Source: Enterococcus mediterraneensis (GTDB lineage Bacteria; Bacillota; Bacilli; Lactobacillales; Enterococcaceae). From it: 64,000 nucleotides of DNA. Below are positions 53,606 to 63,552 of this stretch, one piece after another. A program made the position numbers and the translations under genes. Each line of letters begins with the position of its first letter. Positions within the stretch are counted from its first letter, which is position 1. Under the pieces are notes generated by a model, which worked only from the letters and a program-made list of their open reading frames with translations, had not been told where the DNA came from and ran no database searches. The stretch spans positions 1,163,501 through 1,227,500 of the forward strand of contig NZ_UWOP01000001.1 of assembly GCF_900604485.1 (NCBI RefSeq), given 5' to 3'.

Positions 53606-55234
53606 TTGATTACAGTAAGTGATGTAAGTTTGCAGTTTTCCGATCGCAAACTTTTTGATGACGTAAATATTAAGTTTACCCCTGGCAATTGTTATGGCTT
53701 GATCGGTGCGAACGGTGCCGGCAAATCGACATTTTTAAAAGTTTTATCCGGCGAGATCCAACCTTCTACCGGAAATGTGGCTATCGGTCCAGATGAACGG
53801 ATGGCCGTATTGAAGCAAAATCATTTCGACTTTGAAGAATACACCGTGATCGAAACGGTCATTATGGGCCATAAGCGCCTTTATGACGTGATGAAAGAAA
53901 AAGACGCCATCTACATGAAAGAAGATTTCAGCGATGAAGACGGTATCAAAGCCGCTGAATTAGAAGGCGAATTTGCAGAATTGAACGGTTGGGAAGCTGA
54001 ACCGGAAGCGGCTGTCTTGCTGCAAGGATTGAACATCTCAGAAGACCTGCATCAGATGCAAATGAGCGAACTGACTGCCGGACAAAAGGTCAAAGTCCTG
54101 CTGGCGCAAGCTTTGTTCGGTCATCCTGACGTGTTACTTTTAGATGAACCTACCAATGGACTGGATATCCAATCCATCAATTGGCTGGAAGAATTTTTGA
54201 TCAATTTTGAAAATACCGTGATCGTCGTTTCCCATGACCGCCACTTCTTGAACAAAGTATGTACCCACATGGCGGACTTAGACTTCGGCAAGATCAAACT
54301 TTATGTCGGCAACTACGACTTTTGGCTGGAATCAAGCCAATTAGCAACGAAATTGCAAGCACAGCAAAACGCGAAAAAAGAAGAACAGATCAAAGAATTG
54401 CAAGAATTTATCGCTCGTTTCAGCGCCAATGCGTCAAAATCAAAACAAGCGACTTCTCGTAAAAAAATGCTGGAAAAAATCACATTGGATGACATCCAGC
54501 CTTCTTCCCGCCGCTATCCATTCGTCGGTTTCAAACCGAAACGGGAGATCGGCAACGATCTTTTGCAAGTGGAAAATGTCAGTGTGACTATCGACGGTAA
54601 GAAGATCTTAGACAACATCTCATTTACACTGAACAAAGATGACAAAGTCGCATTTGTTGCTAACAACGATATCGTGACAACGACGCTATTTAAAGTATTG
54701 ATGGGAGAATTGACACCTGATACCGGAACTGTCCGTTGGGGCGTGACTACCAGCCAATCCTATCTTCCAAAAGATACATCCAAAGAATTCGCTAATGAAT
54801 TGACGATCCTCGACTGGTTGCGGCAATACGCATCAAAAGAAGAAGACGACAACACATTCTTGCGAAGCTTCTTAGGTCGGATGCTGTTTTCCGGCGAAGA
54901 CGTTTTGAAACCTGTGAACGTCCTTTCCGGTGGCGAAAAAGTCCGCTGTATGCTTTCAAAAATCATGCTTTCAAAAGCCAATGTCTTAGTCTTGGATGAT
55001 CCTACCAATCACTTGGATCTGGAATCCATCACCGCATTGAATGACGGCTTGATGTCCTTTACCGGCTCATTATTGTTTGCTTCTCATGACCACCAATTCA
55101 TCCAAACCCTTGCAAATCGCATCATTGCGGTTTCCGACAAAGGCGTGGTAGACCGCATGGATACTACGTATGATGAATTCTTGGCAAACGAAGACGTCCA
55201 ACAACGAGTAGCGGTATTATACGGACAAAACTAA
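53606..55234 (+). CDS. ABC-F ATPase (YkpA-like)
   Basis: A 542-residue ribosome-associated ATPase with two nucleotide-binding domains joined by a charged linker (about 245-320). The first has Walker A GANGAGKSTFLK but signature LTAGQ; the second has Walker A ANNDIVTTTLFK, without the lysine, and signature LSGGEK. So one ATP site is complete and the other is degenerate at both halves. Walker B Glu is present in both (LLLDEPTNGLD, LVLDDPTNHLD). The start is TTG at 53606 after GTGAGGA. YkpA-type factors act in translation; a resistance role is not indicated. Confidence 0.88.
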   Translation: MITVSDVSLQFSDRKLFDDVNIKFTPGNCYGLIGANGAGKSTFLKVLSGEIQPSTGNVAIGPDERMAVLKQNHFDFEEYTVIETVIMGHKRLYDVMKEKDAIYMKEDFSDEDGIKAAELEGEFAELNGWEAEPEAAVLLQGLNISEDLHQMQMSELTAGQKVKVLLAQALFGHPDVLLLDEPTNGLDIQSINWLEEFLINFENTVIVVSHDRHFLNKVCTHMADLDFGKIKLYVGNYDFWLESSQLATKLQAQQNAKKEEQIKELQEFIARFSANASKSKQATSRKKMLEKITLDDIQPSSRRYPFVGFKPKREIGNDLLQVENVSVTIDGKKILDNISFTLNKDDKVAFVANNDIVTTTLFKVLMGELTPDTGTVRWGVTTSQSYLPKDTSKEFANELTILDWLRQYASKEEDDNTFLRSFLGRMLFSGEDVLKPVNVLSGGEKVRCMLSKIMLSKANVLVLDDPTNHLDLESITALNDGLMSFTGSLLFASHDHQFIQTLANRIIAVSDKGVVDRMDTTYDEFLANEDVQQRVAVLYGQN

Positions 55235-55258
55235 ACAACTTTTTTCTCAGCTAAAACA

Positions 55259-55302
55259 GAAACAGGCTGTCTTTCGATTTCAGAAAGACAGCCTGTTTTT
55301 TG
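55259..55302. terminator. Bidirectional terminator ABC-F/degV
   Basis: Perfect 15-bp stem AACAGGCTGTCTTTC/GAAAGACAGCCTGTT and TTTTT. Confidence 0.9.
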
Positions 55303-55337
55303 TACAAATAATACGTTTCTTCATGATAAATAAGTGC

Positions 55338-56207
55338 TTAATCTTTACGGACCGTCCCAAATGAAAACACTGCGATACAACCGTAACCGGTATGGCTGGC
55401 GATGGTAGGTCCCAGTGGCAGAAGTTTCAAATCGCTGATAGTGATTTTTTGCTTCAATAATTCAGCAACTTTTTCCGCGCTTTGGCGATCCCCGGAATAA
55501 GCGATATAGATGATCTGATCTTCTGTTGAAGTCAGATGGTTGATCGTTTCGTCTGCGACTTTCTGCAATGATTTGTTGCGGCCGCGGACTTTGTCGACAT
55601 TTTGCAGATGGCCGGATTCGTCTACATGGATGATCGGTTTGACATTCAATAGTCCGCCCACTGCGGCTGCTGTTTTAGAGATACGTCCGCCGCGTTCCAA
55701 GTGTTTCAAGTCATCTACGGTCACCCAAGAATGCAGACGCATTTTCGCGTCTTCTACCCATTCAGCCACCTCGTCCAATGTCTGTCCGGCAGCTTGGCGT
55801 TTTTGTGCTTCGATCACTAATAATCCTTCACCGGCACTGGCAGCCAATGTATCTACCACCCGGATCTGAGGTTGTTCATATTCTTCTTCTAAAAGAGCTA
55901 CGGCTTGCAGTGCGCTATTGTAAGAGCCGCTCATACCGGAAGAAAACGCCAGATATAAAATCGGGATCTTCTTTTCTACGTATGGACGGAAAAATTCCAC
56001 GTAGCGTCCGACATTGATCTGACTGGTTTTTGCTTGATGATTGGCCTTTATTTTTTCAAGAAAATTTTCATAATCAAATGTTTTTCCGAGATCATCGATA
56101 TATTCTTTCCCATCCATCTCGACAAACATGGGGATATAGGCGACCCCAGCTTCTTCTAATAGTTGAAAAGGAATGTCACAGCAAGAATCAGTGACTATTT
56201 GATACAT
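55338..56207 (-). CDS. DegV family fatty-acid-binding protein
   Basis: A 289-residue protein. The N-terminal MYQIVTDSCCDIPFQLLEE, the lipid pocket around KTSQINVGRYVEFF, AFSSGMSGSYNSA and GRISKTAAAVGGLLNVKPII are DegV hallmarks. DegV proteins (FakB in Staphylococcus) present fatty acids to a kinase, but no fakA neighbours it. AAGGAGG precedes the ATG at 56207. The longer frame upstream is not supported. Confidence 0.9.
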   Translation of the reverse strand: MYQIVTDSCCDIPFQLLEEAGVAYIPMFVEMDGKEYIDDLGKTFDYENFLEKIKANHQAKTSQINVGRYVEFFRPYVEKKIPILYLAFSSGMSGSYNSALQAVALLEEEYEQPQIRVVDTLAASAGEGLLVIEAQKRQAAGQTLDEVAEWVEDAKMRLHSWVTVDDLKHLERGGRISKTAAAVGGLLNVKPIIHVDESGHLQNVDKVRGRNKSLQKVADETINHLTSTEDQIIYIAYSGDRQSAEKVAELLKQKITISDLKLLPLGPTIASHTGYGCIAVFSFGTVRKD

Positions 56208-56268
56208 AAAGTTTGCCTCCTTTACACATTTATTTTTTATTTTATCACAGAATCCTTCTAAAAGAACG

Positions 56269-56315
56269 CAAAGAGTGGATGATTCCACTGTTTCTGAGAA
56301 TCATCCACTCTTTTG
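56269..56315 (-). terminator. Terminator after purA
   Basis: AAAGAGTGGATGATT/AATCATCCACTCTTT perfect 15-bp stem (56270-56284, 56299-56313); the minus-strand exit has CTCTTTGCGTTCTTTT, so the T-run is broken. Confidence 0.75.
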
Positions 56316-56336
56316 ATCAGTTTAACTAACGGTGGT

Positions 56337-57629
56337 TTAAATTTGTGCCCAGACACTTTCTAAAATATTTGTTTGATTTCGGTCTGGTCCAACAGAAAAT
56401 GTCGAGATCCGTACGCCAACCAGTTCAGAAACGCGGCGAACATAGTTGCGGGCATTTTCCGGCAATTCATTCAATGTCTTGCAGCCAGTAATGTCTTCGT
56501 CCCATCCTGGAAGTTCTTCATAGACTGGTTTGCAGCGGTTCAATTCTTTCAAGCTGGCTGGGTAATGATAGATCAATTCTCCATCTAATTCATAAGCCGT
56601 ACAGATTTTGACGGTCTTTAATCCGCTCAAAACATCAATGGAGTTCAATGAAAGATTCGTGATCCCGGAAACACGTTTTGAATGACGCATCACAACAGAA
56701 TCAAACCAGCCCACCCGACGAGGGCGTCCAGTTGTTGTTCCATATTCCCGTCCAACTTCGCGAATGCGTTCGCCGACTTCATCAAAAAGTTCTGTTGGGA
56801 AAGGTCCATCCCCGACACGAGAAGTATAGGCTTTGCAGACTCCGACGACTTTATTGATTTTTGATGGTCCTACACCGCTGCCGATGGTCACACCGCCGGC
56901 TACTGGATTAGAGGATGTAACAAATGGATACGTTCCTTGGTCGATATCCAGCATGACTCCTTGCGCGCCTTCAAATAAAACCCGTTTTCCAGCGTCCAAC
57001 GCATCGTTTAAAATAACAGAAGTGTCCGTTACGTATTTTTTGATTTGTTGTCCGTATTCGTAATATTCTTCAAAAATGTCTTCAAAAACAAGCGGTTCGG
57101 AATCAAACATTTTCACGAATTGACGATTTTTTTCTTCTAAGTTGATCCGCAAACGTTCTTCGAAGATCTCTTTATCTAATAGATCTGCGATCCGGATCCC
57201 TACACGGGCAGCTTTATCCATGTAAGCAGGTCCGATCCCTTTGATGGTCGTACCGATCTTGTTCTCACCTTTTGCATCTTCTTGCAGTTGATCCAATTTG
57301 ATATGGTAAGGCAAAATCACGTGGGCACGGTCAGAGATCCGTAAATTATCAGTATGGATATGGTGTTGTTTCAGATAATCTAGTTCAGTAACCAACGACT
57401 TAGGATTGACAACAACGCCGTTTCCGATCACGCTGATTTTTTCTTTATAAAAAATCCCTGATGGAATCAAATGGAGTTTGTAAGTGACCCCGTCGAATTT
57501 GATCGTGTGGCCAGCGTTATCGCCTCCTTGATAACGAGCGATGACTTCTGCGTTTTCACTTAAAAAGTCTGTGATCTTTCCTTTTCCTTCGTCGCCCCAT
57601 TGTGTTCCTACTACAACTACTGATGACAT
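56337..57629 (-). CDS. purA: Adenylosuccinate synthetase
   Basis: A 430-residue GTP-dependent enzyme making adenylosuccinate from IMP and Asp. The start is [19 protein letters not shown], with NNAGHT-type [13 protein letters not shown] and the C-terminal GWDEDIT and [12 protein letters not shown]. The paired PurR boxes (57737-57780) upstream explain its regulation by PRPP level via the repressor at 14440. Confidence 0.97.
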   Translation of the reverse strand: MSSVVVVGTQWGDEGKGKITDFLSENAEVIARYQGGDNAGHTIKFDGVTYKLHLIPSGIFYKEKISVIGNGVVVNPKSLVTELDYLKQHHIHTDNLRISDRAHVILPYHIKLDQLQEDAKGENKIGTTIKGIGPAYMDKAARVGIRIADLLDKEIFEERLRINLEEKNRQFVKMFDSEPLVFEDIFEEYYEYGQQIKKYVTDTSVILNDALDAGKRVLFEGAQGVMLDIDQGTYPFVTSSNPVAGGVTIGSGVGPSKINKVVGVCKAYTSRVGDGPFPTELFDEVGERIREVGREYGTTTGRPRRVGWFDSVVMRHSKRVSGITNLSLNSIDVLSGLKTVKICTAYELDGELIYHYPASLKELNRCKPVYEELPGWDEDITGCKTLNELPENARNYVRRVSELVGVRISTFSVGPDRNQTNILESVWAQI

Positions 57630-57736
57630 TCGAACACCTCATTCTTTTTAATTAATCCTGAATCATTGTACCAGTAATTCTACCGCACTTCAACCAATTA
57701 TCGAATATTATTTTGTTTTTTATGTTTTTAAAAAGC

Positions 57737-57780
57737 AAAACACGAACATTATATAAACATTGTTCTTTATGTTCGTTTTT
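57737..57780. promoter_or_regulatory. Paired PurR boxes before purA
   Basis: ACGAACATT (57742-57750) and its inverted partner ATGTTCGT (57769-57776) place CGAAC and GTTCG 23 bases apart. That equals two 14-bp PurBoxes (AWWWCCGAACWWT) with a 17-base gap, the known layout for PurR dimers. It lies about 110 bases before purA. The same stem (ACGAACAT/ATGTTCGT) could be read as a dnaB terminator with TTTTTTT on one side; both uses may hold. Confidence 0.65.
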
Positions 57781-57836
57781 TTCTGTTAAGCAAAAACTGC
57801 CGGCGATACAAAAAGATCGTCGGCAGTATTCTGGAA

Positions 57837-59201
57837 CTAAAATTCTTCCCTTGGTGAAAGTGAAGAAAATTTGTTGTATTCTTTAATGAACAATAATTCG
57901 ACAGTGCCTCGTGCACCGCTCCGGTTTTTTTCGATGATGACTTCCACGATGTTGTCATTGTGGACTTCTTCATCCGCGTCTTCATCATTTTCCCGTTGGT
58001 AATAATCATCCCGGTACAAGAAAGCAACGATATCCGCATCTTGCTCGATAGAACCCGATTCCCGGATATCACTCAACACCGGCCGTTTGTCTTGACGCTG
58101 TTCCACACCCCGAGACAGCTGGGACAACGCGATAACAGGAACTTTCAATTCTTTCGCCAATTTTTTCAATTGTCGAGAGATCTCAGAAACTTCTTGTTGG
58201 CGGTTTTCCCGTCCGGTCCCTTCGATCAGTTGCAGATAGTCGATCAGGATCAGTCCCAGATTTTTCTTTTCTTGCGCCAAACGACGACATCTTGCCCGGA
58301 TCTCTGAGATCTTGATCCCGGGTGTATCGTCGATAAAGATGTTGGCCTTGGACAAACTACCCATCGCAACGATCAGATTGCGCCACTCTTCTTCTGTCAA
58401 TTGACCGGTCCGCAGATGGCTGGCCTCGATGGAACCTTCCGCGCAAAGCATCCGCCGTACAAGGGATTCCGCCCCCATCTCCAAACTGAAGATCGCCACG
58501 GAACGATCGGTCTTGGTGCCGATATTTTGCGCGATATTCAGCGCAAAAGCAGTTTTCCCGACAGCTGGACGCGCCGCTAAAATGATCAATTCTTCTTCTT
58601 GCAGTCCCGCCGTCATTTTATCCAACGCTGGATAGCCGGTAGGCAGACCTGTGATCTCTTCATTGTTTTGCGCCAGCATGTCGATATTTTCGATCGTCTG
58701 GGTCAGCACATCGGAGATCATCTGGAAACCGCTGCTGTTGCGGCGTTCGGAGACCTCCAAGATCTTTTTCTCCGCGTTTTCTACGATCGCTGAGATATCG
58801 CCGCTTTGCTCAAAACCTTCTGTAACGATCTGATTGGCCGCGTGGATCAGATTGCGCAATAGCGCCTTGTCACTGACGATCTTGGCGTAAAAACCGATAC
58901 TGCCGGCATAGGGTGTGATCTGACTTAATTCTACTAAATAGCTGACACCGCCGATGTCTTCCAAGGCATTGCCTTTTTCGATCTCCGCCTTCATTGTAAC
59001 CACATCGATGGCTTCATTGCGATCGCTTAGATTGATCATCGCTTGAAAAATGAGCTGATGGCGCCGTTGGTAAAAATCTTTGGCTTCGATCAACTCCATT
59101 GCATTGATCAACTCATCCGGTTCAAGAAAAATCGCACCTAAAACGGCTTGCTCTGCTTCGATATCTTGCGGCGGCATCCGATCTTGCCATACTTCATCCA
59201 T
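57837..59201 (-). CDS. dnaB: Replicative DNA helicase DnaB (DnaC in Bacillus)
   Basis: A 454-residue hexameric helicase. The N-terminal domain begins RMPPQDIEAEQAVLGAIFL. The RecA-like core has Walker A AARPAVGKTAFALNIA, Walker B LILIDYLQLI, and SDIRESGSIEQDADIVAF (arginine finger region). The start at 59201 follows GGGAGAG; an ATG 7 codons earlier contains that ribosome site. It lies in the rpsR-gdpP-rplI-dnaB-purA order near oriC. Confidence 0.97.
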   Translation of the reverse strand: MDEVWQDRMPPQDIEAEQAVLGAIFLEPDELINAMELIEAKDFYQRRHQLIFQAMINLSDRNEAIDVVTMKAEIEKGNALEDIGGVSYLVELSQITPYAGSIGFYAKIVSDKALLRNLIHAANQIVTEGFEQSGDISAIVENAEKKILEVSERRNSSGFQMISDVLTQTIENIDMLAQNNEEITGLPTGYPALDKMTAGLQEEELIILAARPAVGKTAFALNIAQNIGTKTDRSVAIFSLEMGAESLVRRMLCAEGSIEASHLRTGQLTEEEWRNLIVAMGSLSKANIFIDDTPGIKISEIRARCRRLAQEKKNLGLILIDYLQLIEGTGRENRQQEVSEISRQLKKLAKELKVPVIALSQLSRGVEQRQDKRPVLSDIRESGSIEQDADIVAFLYRDDYYQRENDEDADEEVHNDNIVEVIIEKNRSGARGTVELLFIKEYNKFSSLSPREEF

Positions 59202-59265
59202 CTTATTCTCTCCCAAATTCATTTCAGTCTATTAATTCTACAAGATATTCAGCTAAAGTCAATAT

Positions 59266-59399
59266 AAGGCTGGGACATAAGCGGCAAAGGCGATATCCGA
59301 CAGCTCTCTTTGAAAACTTTCTTCTGGTTTTCAAACAGCAGGCATACGCCCAATGTCATCTGGATATGTTTATTTTGCTTTTACTAATGTCCCAACCTT
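59266..59399 (-). repeat. Structured GGGACAT palindrome between rplI and dnaB
   Basis: Arms 59266-59278 and 59387-59399 form 13 pairs in minus-strand RNA (one G-U); plus-strand RNA would have a C-A mismatch. Inside are ATATCC/GGATAT and a perfect 9-bp TTTGAAAAC/GTTTTCAAA (59309-59317, 59327-59335). Similar GGCTGGGACAT elements are widespread between genes of enterococci and staphylococci, from my memory of those genomes. It may be a termination/processing element. Confidence 0.5.
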
Positions 59400-59421
59400 G
59401 ATGTGTTTGTTCCAGTTCAGC

Positions 59422-59874
59422 TTATTGTTCTGCTACATGGACTTTCAAAGTAGCTGTCACTTCTGTATGAAGTTTGACCGGTATTTTCGTATAACCTAAT
59501 GTCCGAATCGGATTTGCCAATTCGATTTTGCGTTTGTCGATCTTGATATCATATTGCTGTTTCAACGCTTCCGCGATCTGTTTAGATGGGATCGAACCGA
59601 ACAAACGGCCGTCCTCACCGGCTTTGGCTTTTATTTCGACGACTGTTTCTTCTTTTTCAAAGAAATCTTTCAATTTTGTCGCTTCTTTTAAGATCTCTTG
59701 GTCATGTTTTTCTTGCGCTTTTTTCTTTCCTTGCATCTCAGCAAGACTTTCTTTAGTAGCTTCTTTGGCTAAATTGTTTTTCAATAGGTAATTTTGGGCA
59801 TAGCCGGTCGGTACTTCCTTGACTTCCCCTTTTTTTCCTTTACCTTTGACATCTGATGTAAAGATTACTTTCAT
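59422..59874 (-). CDS. rplI: 50S ribosomal protein L9
   Basis: A 150-residue ribosomal protein with N-terminal [21 protein letters not shown] and a long helix linking two globular domains. It follows gdpP with a 4-base overlap (ATGA), the usual order. Confidence 0.98.
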   Translation of the reverse strand: MKVIFTSDVKGKGKKGEVKEVPTGYAQNYLLKNNLAKEATKESLAEMQGKKKAQEKHDQEILKEATKLKDFFEKEETVVEIKAKAGEDGRLFGSIPSKQIAEALKQQYDIKIDKRKIELANPIRTLGYTKIPVKLHTEVTATLKVHVAEQ

Positions 59875-61826
59875 TCAGCAGTCCTCTCCTTCACTTGGTC
59901 TAACTCATTTAATTCATTATATAACATTGCTTTCACTTCGTTAACTGTTTTTCCCGCAATTTGTGTGGCAGCATTGGTGAAATGTCCGCCGCCTTCCAAT
60001 GCCTCCATGATTTTCTGGACATTGACTTTCCCGTTGCTGCGGGCGCTGATCCCCACCTTGCCGTCCTTACGATTGGTAATGACAAAGGCGGCTTCCACAC
60101 CGTTCATGGACAGCAGCGTGTCAGCTGTTTTTGCGGCAGTCACACTGTCATAGAGTTTTCCTTCCGCTCCTGCCGCCACTACGATACTGCTGGTGATGAA
60201 TTCGCTGTATGCCACCAACTCGCTGATTTCCAGAAACGATGTCAGATCCGTACTCAACATGTACTGGATGATCCCGCTGTCTGCCCCATTGATCTTCAAA
60301 TAGCTGGCGACATCGAACGTCCGGCTGCTGGTTCGTATGGTAAAACTCTTAGTATCGACGATCATGCCGGCAAGCAGCAATGTCGCCGTGATCTTATCCA
60401 TTTGTTTTTTGCGGCTGCTTTCATATTGGATCAGTTCACTGACCAATTCCGAAGCTGACGAAGCCGATGATTCGATATAGGTCAAAAGCGGTTTCGATGG
60501 GAATTCATCTCCACGGCGGTGATGATCGATGATCACGACTTTTTCAAATTTTTCATACAAAGGCTGTGAAATAGATAATGACGGTTTATGATAGTCCACC
60601 ATCACCAGCAAGCTTTCTTTGGTGATTTGTTTCAACGCCTGGTCTACCGTGATCAACTTGGCTTCTAACTCTTCATGCTTATGGATCTCTTCCAGGCAGC
60701 GCTCTACATCAGGGATCAATTCATTCTCGTCGATCACGATATAGTTGGTTTTTCCTTGAAAATCAGCTAGACAAGCGACACCAAATGCAGAACCGATGGC
60801 GTCCATATCAGGAAAACGATGCCCCATGATATAGATATCATTATGCTCATTAAAGATATTTTTCAACGCTGTGCTCATAGCACGAGAGCGAACACGTGTT
60901 CTCTTCGCTGTGCCGGCAGTCGTACCACCGAAAAATTTAGGTTTGGTATCTTCACTGGAGGATTTAAGGACTGTTTGATCCCCACCTCGCACCAATGCCA
61001 TATCCAAATTATTTTGCGCCACTTCTCCGATTTTGGCCAATGATTCCGTACCATAAGCGATCCCCATGCTGACAGTCAGAGGTAGCGGCTGGTCTTCAGT
61101 AGCATTTCGGACCCGCTCCATTAAGGAAAATTCTTCATCTTCCATCTTCTTGATGTCCTCTGCATGAGCTACGAAGAAATAGCGTTCAGCATTCAATCGT
61201 TTATAAAAAATATGATACTCATTGATCCAATCAGATACGATCGTGGTCAATAGGGAATTGAGATAAGAAATCTCTTTGTCACCCATTTTATCAATAACAT
61301 CTGTGTAGTTATCGATAGCAATGATACCGATCGCAGGCTGGATCTGACGTTGTTTTTCTTTCGCTTTTTCTTGATCCGTGATGTTATACAGAAAAAGGAT
61401 TCTTTTCGTGCGATCCAAAGAGTAGGTAAGGGTGTCTTCAGGCAAACGCAGTAATCCTTGGTCTTTTTCCTGATCCAACAGCCCTACTAGATACTTCTGC
61501 CAAGTATCTTGATCATATTTATCCAAAAGCTGCAGCGCATTTTGGTTCATCCACTCCACAGTCTTCTGTTCATTATAGATAAAGATCATTGAAGGCGATT
61601 TATCTGATAGATACTGGGAGTTGTCTTGTGCGACTCTCGCTGCCATACGGATCTTTTCTTGATCGCTGATTTTCTGCCAGCGTCGCAAGCGGATATACAT
61701 TTGGAAAAGAAACGCGTTGGCAACGATGAGGATGCCGACTGCGATCCATTTATTTAGAAATAAAAAACTGAGTATCTGTAAAATACAGACCAGTAAAACA
61801 AATTTCCCAAAAGTTTCTTTTTTCAT
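59871..61826 (-). CDS. gdpP: c-di-AMP phosphodiesterase GdpP
   Basis: A 651-residue membrane phosphodiesterase that breaks down c-di-AMP. Two N-terminal helices (about 5-50), a PAS-like domain, a degenerate GGDEF (GGDQTVL in place of GGDEF), then the DHH domain with [14 protein letters not shown] and DHHRRGDE, and the DHHA1 domain with [15 protein letters not shown]. The start at 61826 follows AAGGAG. Loss of GdpP is a known route to beta-lactam tolerance; all catalytic motifs are intact here. Confidence 0.96.
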   Translation of the reverse strand: MKKETFGKFVLLVCILQILSFLFLNKWIAVGILIVANAFLFQMYIRLRRWQKISDQEKIRMAARVAQDNSQYLSDKSPSMIFIYNEQKTVEWMNQNALQLLDKYDQDTWQKYLVGLLDQEKDQGLLRLPEDTLTYSLDRTKRILFLYNITDQEKAKEKQRQIQPAIGIIAIDNYTDVIDKMGDKEISYLNSLLTTIVSDWINEYHIFYKRLNAERYFFVAHAEDIKKMEDEEFSLMERVRNATEDQPLPLTVSMGIAYGTESLAKIGEVAQNNLDMALVRGGDQTVLKSSSEDTKPKFFGGTTAGTAKRTRVRSRAMSTALKNIFNEHNDIYIMGHRFPDMDAIGSAFGVACLADFQGKTNYIVIDENELIPDVERCLEEIHKHEELEAKLITVDQALKQITKESLLVMVDYHKPSLSISQPLYEKFEKVVIIDHHRRGDEFPSKPLLTYIESSASSASELVSELIQYESSRKKQMDKITATLLLAGMIVDTKSFTIRTSSRTFDVASYLKINGADSGIIQYMLSTDLTSFLEISELVAYSEFITSSIVVAAGAEGKLYDSVTAAKTADTLLSMNGVEAAFVITNRKDGKVGISARSNGKVNVQKIMEALEGGGHFTNAATQIAGKTVNEVKAMLYNELNELDQVKERTAE

Positions 61827-61902
61827 AGTAAACTCCTTGTCAATCACTCACACTTTATACTCTATTTTATCACAACCGGCATGTAATAGCGATTTAAGAA
61901 AA

Positions 61903-61918
61903 TGTTCCACGTGAAACA
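61903..61918. other. parS site 1 (ParB binding)
   Basis: TGTTCCACGTGAAACA, identical to the B. subtilis parS consensus. It lies upstream of gdpP in the oriC-proximal region. Confidence 0.9.
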
Positions 61919-61954
61919 TCCTATTTGAAAAAATTATCAGTTTCCTCACTTCAA

Positions 61955-61991
61955 AAAATCGATGACAGGAATTTTGCCCTTGTCATCGATT
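61955..61991 (-). terminator. Second hairpin upstream of gdpP
   Basis: AATCGATGACA/TGTCATCGATT, 11 bp, with TTTTTT on the minus-strand exit. It stands about 80 bases beyond the rpsR terminator; see findings. Confidence 0.65.
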
Positions 61992-62069
61992 CATTCAAAA
62001 TATAAAAAATCAGTTATTTTATAATTTTCTGGCCTACGGATATAAAACGTTAAAAATAACAAAAACCAT

Positions 62070-62112
62070 AAAAAAGATGGAATGGAGATCTGCTGATCTT
62101 CATTCCATCTTT
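62070..62112 (-). terminator. Terminator after rpsR
   Basis: Stem AAAGATGGAATG-AGATC paired with GATCT-CATTCCATCTTT on the minus strand, then TTTTTT. Confidence 0.85.
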
Positions 62113-62119
62113 GGATTTA

Positions 62120-62356
62120 TTATTCTTCGCCTACAAATGGTAGTAAGCCCATGATACGTGCGCGTTTGATCGCAACAGTTAATTTACGTTGGTTTTTAGC
62201 ACCAGTACCTGTCACACGACGTGGCAAGATTTTGCCGCGTTCTGAAATGAAACGTTTTAATAATTCAACGTCTTTATAATCAATGTGTTCGATATGGTTT
62301 GCTGCAATATAGTCTACTTTACGACGTTTGCGTCCGCCTCTTCTTTGTTGTGCCAT
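62120..62356 (-). CDS. rpsR: 30S ribosomal protein S18
   Basis: A 78-residue basic protein with [17 protein letters not shown] and the S18 core [17 protein letters not shown]. No Cys zinc pattern is present. Last of the rpsF-ssb-rpsR operon; it forms a dimer with S6. Confidence 0.98.
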   Translation of the reverse strand: MAQQRRGGRKRRKVDYIAANHIEHIDYKDVELLKRFISERGKILPRRVTGTGAKNQRKLTVAIKRARIMGLLPFVGEE

Positions 62357-62382
62357 CCTATTTCCCTCCTATCACTAAACTA

Positions 62383-62898
62383 CTAGAATGGTAAATCATC
62401 GTCTGAAATGTCGATGGAGGAATCTGTCCCAAATGGATCAGATGTATCCCGATCGAAATTCGGCATTCCGGTTGATGGTTGAGATGATTGATTTTGATTA
62501 CCAAATGAATTGGAGTTAGAGTTGTTGAAAGAATTATTGGAATAGCCGCCTTCTGAAGAACGACGTTGTTCAGACGCAGTACGTGATTCTAATAATTGAA
62601 AGTTTTCAGCAACGACTTCAGTTACATACACTCGCTGACCTTGTTGGTTTTCATAGGAACGTGTTTGAATACGTCCAGTAACTCCCAAAAGTGTACCTTT
62701 GCGTGCATAATTTGCCATTGTTTCTGCTGGTTTCCGCCAAATGACACAATTGATGAAATCTGCTTCACGTTCCCCGCTTTGGTTAGTGAAGTTACGATTT
62801 ACAGCAAGAGTAAAAGTAGCGACAGCCGATCCGCTGGCAGTATAACGTAAATCAGGATCTTTGGTCAATCTTCCAACTAATACAACATTATTGATCAA
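62383..62898 (-). CDS. ssb: Single-stranded DNA-binding protein
   Basis: A 171-residue SSB. The OB fold is residues 1-105 ([35 protein letters not shown]), followed by an Asn/Ser-rich linker and the acidic tip DISDDDLPF that binds partners. It lies between rpsF and rpsR in the standard order. It is also needed in transformation; a separate competence SSB is not in this window. Confidence 0.98.
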   Translation of the reverse strand: MINNVVLVGRLTKDPDLRYTASGSAVATFTLAVNRNFTNQSGEREADFINCVIWRKPAETMANYARKGTLLGVTGRIQTRSYENQQGQRVYVTEVVAENFQLLESRTASEQRRSSEGGYSNNSFNNSNSNSFGNQNQSSQPSTGMPNFDRDTSDPFGTDSSIDISDDDLPF

Positions 62899-62926
62899 AT
62901 CGATTCATCTCCTCATCGTTAAAATT

Positions 62927-62942
62927 TGTTTCACGTGAAACA
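62927..62942. other. parS site 2 (ParB binding)
   Basis: TGTTTCACGTGAAACA, a perfect palindromic parS between rpsF and ssb, 1024 bases from site 1. It begins 4 bases beyond the rpsF stop. Confidence 0.9.
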
Positions 62943-62945
62943 TTA

Positions 62946-63245
62946 TTATTCTTCTTCTTTAACAATCATGTGACGAAGAATATCGTCGTTGATTTTAGCA
63001 AGACGGTCAAATTCGTTGATCGCGCCTGCAGTTGATGGAGAAGAAACTTTTACGATGTGATAGATACCTTCGCGGAATCCATTCATTTCATACGCTAGAC
63101 GGCGTTTTTCCCAATCTTTTGATTCGATAACTTCAGCTCCGTTATCTTTCAAGATTGCATCGAAACGTTCGATCAAAGCAGATTTTGCTTCTTCATCAAT
63201 GTTAGGACGAATGATGTACAAGATTTCATACTTCGTGTTTTCCAT
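62946..63245 (-). CDS. rpsF: 30S ribosomal protein S6
   Basis: A 99-residue protein: [42 protein letters not shown]. The length and C-terminal acidic end (KEEE) are normal. GGGAGGTG precedes the ATG. It starts the rpsF-ssb-rpsR operon. Confidence 0.98.
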   Translation of the reverse strand: MENTKYEILYIIRPNIDEEAKSALIERFDAILKDNGAEVIESKDWEKRRLAYEMNGFREGIYHIVKVSSPSTAGAINEFDRLAKINDDILRHMIVKEEE

Positions 63246-63359
63246 TGATTTTCACCTCCCTATGGACTTTGGCCCTTAGTGTTCCCTAAGAGCAAGGAGA
63301 GTCGTCTTAAAAGACTACTCACAAAGTCAAATTATACAGGAAATTACTATAAAAAGCAA
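63246..63359 (-). promoter_or_regulatory. rpsF promoter and S6:S18-type leader
   Basis: TTGCTT (63354-63359), 17 bases, TATAAT (63331-63336) on the minus strand. The ~85-base leader holds two stems: AGTAGTCTT/AAGACGACT and CTTAG/CTAAG with GGGCC. Such leaders bind the S6:S18 dimer in many bacteria; the fold here is only partly traced. Confidence 0.6.
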
Positions 63360-63552
63360 TAAGAATATTGAAATCGTAAAAAGGTTCTTCTATGTGAGAA
63401 ATATTGGCATTTCTCAAAAGAAACTATGCCGGAAAATCATGTCATGTTTTATTACATATACAACCTTTGGCTTGTTTCTTTGCCTATAAATACGCGATTC
63501 TTTCTCTATTTTTTTAAAATTTTCTGTTCATCGAATATACACCGGTGAATAT
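63360..63552. other. Gap with 20-bp palindrome
   Basis: AT-rich. AATATACACCGGTGAATATT (around 63534-63553) is a near-perfect palindrome with CACCGGTG centre, directly after the DUF2922 stop. It could be a weak hairpin or an operator. No gene seen. Confidence 0.4.
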
